Shown here: positions 13,499 through 16,499 of the stretch, piece after piece
Layout: each line of letters opens with the position of its first letter
How positions within the stretch are numbered: the first letter of the stretch is position 1
Origin: Planctomycetota bacterium
GTDB taxonomy: Bacteria > Planctomycetota > Brocadiia > JAJRTI01
Length of the DNA: 16,499 nucleotides
NCBI GenBank assembly: GCA_024278415.1
Contig: JAJRTI010000253.1
Span: forward strand, 1-16,499
Reading direction: 5' to 3'
Made by a program: the position numbers and the translations under genes
Notes under the pieces: model-generated
What the model was told of the DNA's origin: nothing
Seen by the model: only the letters and a program-made list of their open reading frames with translations
Databases searched by the model: none

Positions 13499-14404
13499 CT
13501 ACACCAGTTCATCCCTGAGCCGCTCGACCGTCGCGTGAATCTCCGAGCGCTCCGCGCCGCTGATCGCCTGGTCAATGAGCGCGGCAGGCGAGTCGATGAC
13601 GCCCAAGTGTGCAAGCGCCTCCTTGTGCCCCACGAGCCAGTACCGCGCACCCGCGCCGTACACGCCGTGAAAGAGGTCAATGAGCAGGTTCTGCTTGCGC
13701 ATGGCTTCCTCTCGTTCGCCGGCCTTCGCCGCGTCGACAATCGCCTTGAGCAGCTTCGTCGCGAGCGAACCGATGCCAGCCACCGTGCCGTCCGCTCCGG
13801 CCATCACCGCCGGCGCCACGCCCCACTCCTCGCCGATCAGCACGCGGAACTGCCCGACGCTGTCACGAATGCGCAGCAGCTCCATCATGTAGCGGATGCT
13901 CCCCGACGAGTCTTTCGTCGCGATGATGTTGGGATGCACAGCAAGCCTGGCGATCGTGTCGAGATCGAGAGGATTCTGCGTCGTGGACGGCAAGTTGTAG
14001 ATCACGACCGGCACGTCCACTGCGTCCGCAACAGCCACGAAGTAATCGTACAGCGCACCTTGCGGCTGGTTGGGAAAGTAGTACGGCTGCACGAGCACGA
14101 CCGCGTCCGCGCCCATGGCCTGCGCCTGCTTGGCCTTGGGAACCGCGCGCACGAGCGACGTCTCCGGCACGCCCACAAGCACCGGCGCTCGCCCGGCCGC
14201 ATGCGCCACCGCCGTCTCCACGATGCGCCGAGCATCGTCGTCCGGCAGCAGCGGGCCTTCGCCCATGCTGCCCAGCAAGAAGATGCCGTCGGCACCGTGG
14301 CCGACCATGAAGTCGATTAGCCGCTTCGTCGACGCCACGTCCACGGACAGGTCGTCCTTGAGCGGCGAGAGCATGGGAGGGATGACGCCTTTGAGATCGA
14401 GCAT
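13499..14404 (-). CDS. Dihydrodipicolinate synthase / N-acetylneuraminate lyase family aldolase
   Basis: 301 residues from the ATG at 14404, the usual length of the family. MLDLKGVIPPMLSPLKDDLSVD is a normal N-terminus. The substrate-carboxylate motif appears as GSMGEG (46-50 region), near the common G-[ST]-T-G-E. Tyr136 (VIYNLPST) and the Schiff-base Lys164 (IIATKDSSG) are both present, so it should be an active class I aldolase on a 2-oxo acid. In this group the substrate may be pyruvate plus an aldehyde semialdehyde, sialic acid or a sugar acid. With no lysine-pathway gene nearby, catabolic use is as likely as DapA, so no gene name is given. A ribosome site is not visible before ATG; upstream sequence is a heptamer repeat. 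A likely promoter lies at 14458-14486. Confidence 0.88.
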   Translation of the reverse strand: MLDLKGVIPPMLSPLKDDLSVDVASTKRLIDFMVGHGADGIFLLGSMGEGPLLPDDDARRIVETAVAHAAGRAPVLVGVPETSLVRAVPKAKQAQAMGADAVVLVQPYYFPNQPQGALYDYFVAVADAVDVPVVIYNLPSTTQNPLDLDTIARLAVHPNIIATKDSSGSIRYMMELLRIRDSVGQFRVLIGEEWGVAPAVMAGADGTVAGIGSLATKLLKAIVDAAKAGEREEAMRKQNLLIDLFHGVYGAGARYWLVGHKEALAHLGVIDSPAALIDQAISGAERSEIHATVERLRDELV

Positions 14405-14413
14405 GAGAAACAC

Positions 14414-14427
14414 CGTGAATCGTGAAT
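14414..14427 (-). repeat. Two perfect heptamer copies just upstream of the aldolase start
   Basis: CGTGAAT occurs twice in tandem at 14414-14420 and 14421-14427 (ATTCACG on the minus strand), ending 10 bases upstream of the aldolase ATG. It is followed by a G7 run (14431-14437). Position and period match the degenerate heptamer array at the DUF2079 start. Confidence 0.45.
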
Positions 14428-14457
14428 GCCGGGGGGGAGTTGCGGCCGCGCGGCGTG

Positions 14458-14486
14458 ATCGTAGCACAGGGGCTTCAGCCTGTCCA
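14458..14486 (-). promoter_or_regulatory. Probable promoter of the aldolase gene
   Basis: On the minus strand TGGACA (complement of 14481-14486, 5/6 match) and TACGAT (complement of 14458-14463, 4/6) are separated by 17 bp. The spacer contains an imperfect palindrome (ACAG...CTGT with GGC/GCC inside). The predicted start leaves a leader of about 45 bases. Confidence 0.4.
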
Positions 14487-14578
14487 CTGATCCTGGTAAA
14501 GTGTGTGGCAACGTGGCCTCCACCAACATCAATGCCTTCGCTGTCAGGAAGCGCAACAGCGCACCAGGAGCCGGAGCA

Positions 14579-14634
14579 GATCCCGAAGCCTCGGGATCCG
14601 CTCCCGGCTTGCGGGAGATGCCTGCTTTGTCCCC
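14579..14634 (+). repeat. Dispersed multi-hairpin repeat, copy B
   Basis: Same orientation as copy A at 4277-4331. It begins GATCCCGA-AGCC-TCGGGATC, continues CTCCCG-GCTTG-CGGGAG, and ends with a weaker GCGGG/CCTGC stem and CTTTGTCCCC. Its 4-base first loop is the reverse complement of that in copy A, while everything after it aligns directly. It sits 18 bases before the flavin reductase start and directly upstream of its AGGA site, so it will be in that mRNA leader if transcription begins further upstream. Confidence 0.7.
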
Positions 14635-14652
14635 AACGAAAGGACGGAACCA

Positions 14653-15189
14653 ATGAGCAAGATCGAAGTCGGCTACACGACGTATCTCAAGGAGACCTGC
14701 GAGAAGCTCCAGAAACCCGGCGCACTCCTCACCTCGCTCGACGCCAACGGCCGGCCCAACGCGATGACCATCGGCTGGGGCACGATCGGCATCGTGTGGG
14801 GCAAGCCCACGTTCGTTGTGCTCGTCCGTCCCTCGCGTTACACGTACGACTGCATCGAGACAACCGGCGACTTTACGGTCAACGTGCCCACCCATGACAT
14901 GACGAAGATCGTCGCCGTCTGCGGCACCCAATCCGGCCGCGACCACGACAAGTTCGCGGAGCAAGGCTTGACGGCAACCGATGGCCTCCATGTCAAGTCG
15001 CCCATTATCGGCCAGTGCCCAGTCTGCTACGAGTGCAAGGTTGTCGCGCGCAAAGACCTCAGCGCGGCCGGGCTTGAAGCATGGATCGAGCGCGACTACT
15101 ACCCCAAAGGCGACTTGCACCGCGTGTACTACGGCGAGATCCAAGTGGTCCGCGCCGACGAAGACGCGGCCGCCAAGTTGCAGGCATAG
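14653..15189 (+). CDS. Flavin reductase-like, FMN-binding split-barrel protein
   Basis: 178 residues from the ATG at 14653, with AGGA (14641-14644) 8 bases upstream. PGALLTSLDANGRPNAMTIGW, followed by KPTFVVLVRPSRYTYDCIE and FTVNVP, is the characteristic flavin reductase/FMN-binding split-barrel pattern. Such proteins bind FMN and either transfer electrons from NAD(P)H to free flavin or act as flavoproteins with unknown partners. Near residues 120-126 is CPVCYEC, three cysteines in C-x2-C-x2-C. This is tighter than usual for the family and could bind metal or form a disulfide. It is the first gene of a run that continues with an esterase (6-bp gap) and a sulfatase, so the three are probably co-transcribed. 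Confidence 0.85.
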   Translation: MSKIEVGYTTYLKETCEKLQKPGALLTSLDANGRPNAMTIGWGTIGIVWGKPTFVVLVRPSRYTYDCIETTGDFTVNVPTHDMTKIVAVCGTQSGRDHDKFAEQGLTATDGLHVKSPIIGQCPVCYECKVVARKDLSAAGLEAWIERDYYPKGDLHRVYYGEIQVVRADEDAAAKLQA

Positions 15190-15195
15190 AGACCG

Positions 15196-16029
15196 GTGAG
15201 CACCCTCCTCTTGGCCGCCCTCATGTCGGCATCGACTCAGGGACCGCAAGCACTGGAAGTCATCGCCTCGACGAAGCTCCACCCCCGCATCGTCGAGTGC
15301 AAAGTGTACTCGCCCGCGCTGGGCATGCACAACCGCTTCGTCGTCGTCCTGCCAGAAGGCTACGCGCAACGCAAGACGCCCTGGCCGGTCGTCTACTTCC
15401 TCCACGGCGCCGGCCGCCACTGCCGGTCGCTCGTCAGCCAACCCAAAACGCGCGACGCGCTCCTCGCGGCCCCGTTCGTGTCCGTGCACCCCAACGGCCG
15501 CGGCGGATGGTGGATCGACAGCCCAGTGAAACCGGAGAGCCGGTACCAAACGCACGTGGCCGAGATCGTGCGCACCGCGGAGGCGAACTTCAACGTGAGC
15601 AAGGAGCCTAAACACCGCGGCCTGGGCGGCTGGTCCATGGGCGGCTACGGCGCCACGCTCTACGCGCAGGCCCATCCCGGCCAGTTTGCCGCGCTTGCGA
15701 CGATCCTGCCGCTCGTGGACTTCCCGAATCCGTCTCTGCCTCCCAAGCAGAACCACAGCGTCCCGCCCGTGCTCGGCAAAGACCCGGCGGTCTGGCAACG
15801 CTTCAATCCCATCCATTACGCGGCCGCGCTCCGCGGCATGGCGATCTACCACACGACCGGCGACGGAGCGTTCGACCTCACGATGAACGTCAACTTCGAC
15901 CGACGCCTCAGCGCGCTTGGCATTGAGCACACGTTCGCCCTTCGCCCTGGCGCCCACACATGGAGCTTCGTCGAGGCCGCGCTCCCGAACGTGCTCAGAT
16001 TCCTCTCACGGGCCACGGGCGCTGACTAA
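15196..16029 (+). CDS. Alpha/beta-hydrolase fold esterase (esterase D/antigen 85-like)
   Basis: 277 residues from a GTG at 15196, 6 bp after the flavin reductase stop; an ATG at 15223 is an alternative. The core has VVYFLHGAG (oxyanion region, His70-Gly71-Ala72), then GWSMGG with nucleophile Ser147 in a GxSxG elbow. A catalytic acid is likely at Asp223 in TTGDGAFD, and His254 in PGAHTWSF. The pattern is that of putative esterases of the esterase D/tributyrin esterase/antigen 85 type, often acting on feruloyl or acetyl esters on polysaccharides. MSTLLLAALMSAST could be a weak signal peptide, but lacks positive residues, so location is uncertain. Placed between a flavin reductase-like gene and a sulfatase, a role in modifying or degrading polysaccharides is plausible. 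Confidence 0.85.
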   Translation: MSTLLLAALMSASTQGPQALEVIASTKLHPRIVECKVYSPALGMHNRFVVVLPEGYAQRKTPWPVVYFLHGAGRHCRSLVSQPKTRDALLAAPFVSVHPNGRGGWWIDSPVKPESRYQTHVAEIVRTAEANFNVSKEPKHRGLGGWSMGGYGATLYAQAHPGQFAALATILPLVDFPNPSLPPKQNHSVPPVLGKDPAVWQRFNPIHYAAALRGMAIYHTTGDGAFDLTMNVNFDRRLSALGIEHTFALRPGAHTWSFVEAALPNVLRFLSRATGAD

Positions 16030-16068
16030 GGCGGCCCGGCTATTGCATCAACTGTGGCAGAGGTAGAT

Positions 16069-16499
16069 ATGCCCGACCGCCCCAACATCCTCTGGCTCAT
16101 GACCGACGAACAGCGCGCGGATAGCCTCCGCGCCGGCGGCGCGGCGTGGGCGCACACGCCGAACCTCGACCGGCTCGCCAACAATGGCGTACGCTTCGAT
16201 GCCGCGTACACCCCGAGCCCCGTGTGCGTCTCTGCTCGTATCAGCATGCTCACCGGCATGCGGTGCTCGTCGCTCGGCGTGCTCAACAACCACCATACCA
16301 CCCCGGCCGACGTGGCGTTCCTAACCGATGCCTTCGCCAACTCCGATTACCAGACCGCGAGCTTCGGCAAGCACCACTACAACTGCCCCGGCCGGCGCGC
16401 GTTCCAGACGCAGGGCGGCCAATGCCTGGGCAATCGCGTCACCTACGACAAGTACCACGGCGACGTGACGCTCGAGGAGATGAACGCGGTGCGCTACGA
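16069..16499 (+). CDS. Sulfatase (alkaline phosphatase superfamily), 3' end cut off
   Basis: The first 143 residues from the ATG at 16069; GAGG (16060-16063) is 5 bases upstream, and the gap to the esterase stop is 39 bp. RPNILWLMTDEQR with Asp13 is the N-terminal metal-binding strand. PVCVSARISMLTG carries the catalytic Cys53, to be converted to formylglycine, and Arg57. The motif is C-x-S-x-R, with Ser at +2 where Pro or Ala is usual. TASFGKHHYN holds the Lys/His that contact the sulfate. No signal peptide precedes RPNIL, so export is not shown. It would hydrolyse sulfate esters, probably on sulfated polysaccharide, consistent with neighbouring esterase and glycosidase genes. The metal-binding C-terminal part lies beyond the window. 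Confidence 0.9.
   Translation, partial: MPDRPNILWLMTDEQRADSLRAGGAAWAHTPNLDRLANNGVRFDAAYTPSPVCVSARISMLTGMRCSSLGVLNNHHTTPADVAFLTDAFANSDYQTASFGKHHYNCPGRRAFQTQGGQCLGNRVTYDKYHGDVTLEEMNAVRY

Noticed and set aside
14405..14653. Longer N-terminus for the aldolase (83 extra codons)
   Set aside because: The family begins with residues right after the ATG at 14404; the extension runs through repeats and the probable promoter.
14317..15957. 546-codon minus-strand open frame
   Set aside because: Antisense to flavin reductase and esterase and running through repeat B and the aldolase start; no family features.
1..16499. CRISPR array, tRNA, rRNA, transposase or prophage genes
   Set aside because: No evenly spaced direct repeats of the right size, no tRNA-like cloverleaf or rRNA sequence noticed, and no transposase or phage-type product among the translations. 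A dedicated tRNA scan was not possible here.

Overview
The window is GC-rich, densely coding DNA from an uncultured-type bacterium. The best guess is a member of the PVC group (Planctomycetota or Lentisphaerota-like). This rests on gene content: a formylglycine-generating-enzyme domain protein and a sulfatase, a pseudopilin-like protein with an [24 protein letters not shown] start, a DUF5060/GH5-like secreted glycosidase, and many short palindromic or heptameric intergenic repeats. No rRNA, tRNA, CRISPR array, transposase or phage gene was seen. Phylum assignment is inference.

Layout. The left edge (1-345, +) is the C-terminus of an FGE-family protein that keeps a C-x4-C pair. It converges on a DUF2079-type polytopic membrane protein (453-2384, -). 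A short zinc-ribbon membrane protein follows (2689-3060, +), converging on a single-pass membrane protein with a very acidic N-terminal half (3093-4151, -). Next is a pseudopilin-like gene (4445-5251, -), with a terminator hairpin behind it and a consensus sigma70-type promoter (TTGACA-18-TATAAT) in front.

The centre is a three-gene plus-strand operon behind its own good promoter (TTGAAA-17-TATACT). It holds a secreted PA14/PKD/SGNH-like protein (5605-7869), a membrane-anchored ~500-residue coiled-coil rod (7856-9448) and a secreted DUF5060/GH5-like glycosidase (9465-11876). The first two genes overlap and the third follows after 16 bp, so they are probably expressed together as an envelope/extracellular carbohydrate module. 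The SGNH part of the first protein lacks the usual His and Asn, so it may bind rather than hydrolyse.

The right part has a Nudix hydrolase and a PAS-GGDEF diguanylate cyclase coupled by an ATGA overlap (12130-13496). These end 2 bp from a convergent DapA/NanA-family aldolase (13499-14404, -). Then comes a plus-strand run of flavin reductase-like protein, esterase and sulfatase (14653 to the window end).

Between genes there is a clear set of short repeats: an imperfect dispersed multi-hairpin repeat in two copies 10.3 kb apart, a 33-bp near-perfect hairpin, a 48-bp dyad, and heptamer tandem repeats next to the start codons of two minus-strand genes. These repeats and the central operon are the parts most worth a second look.
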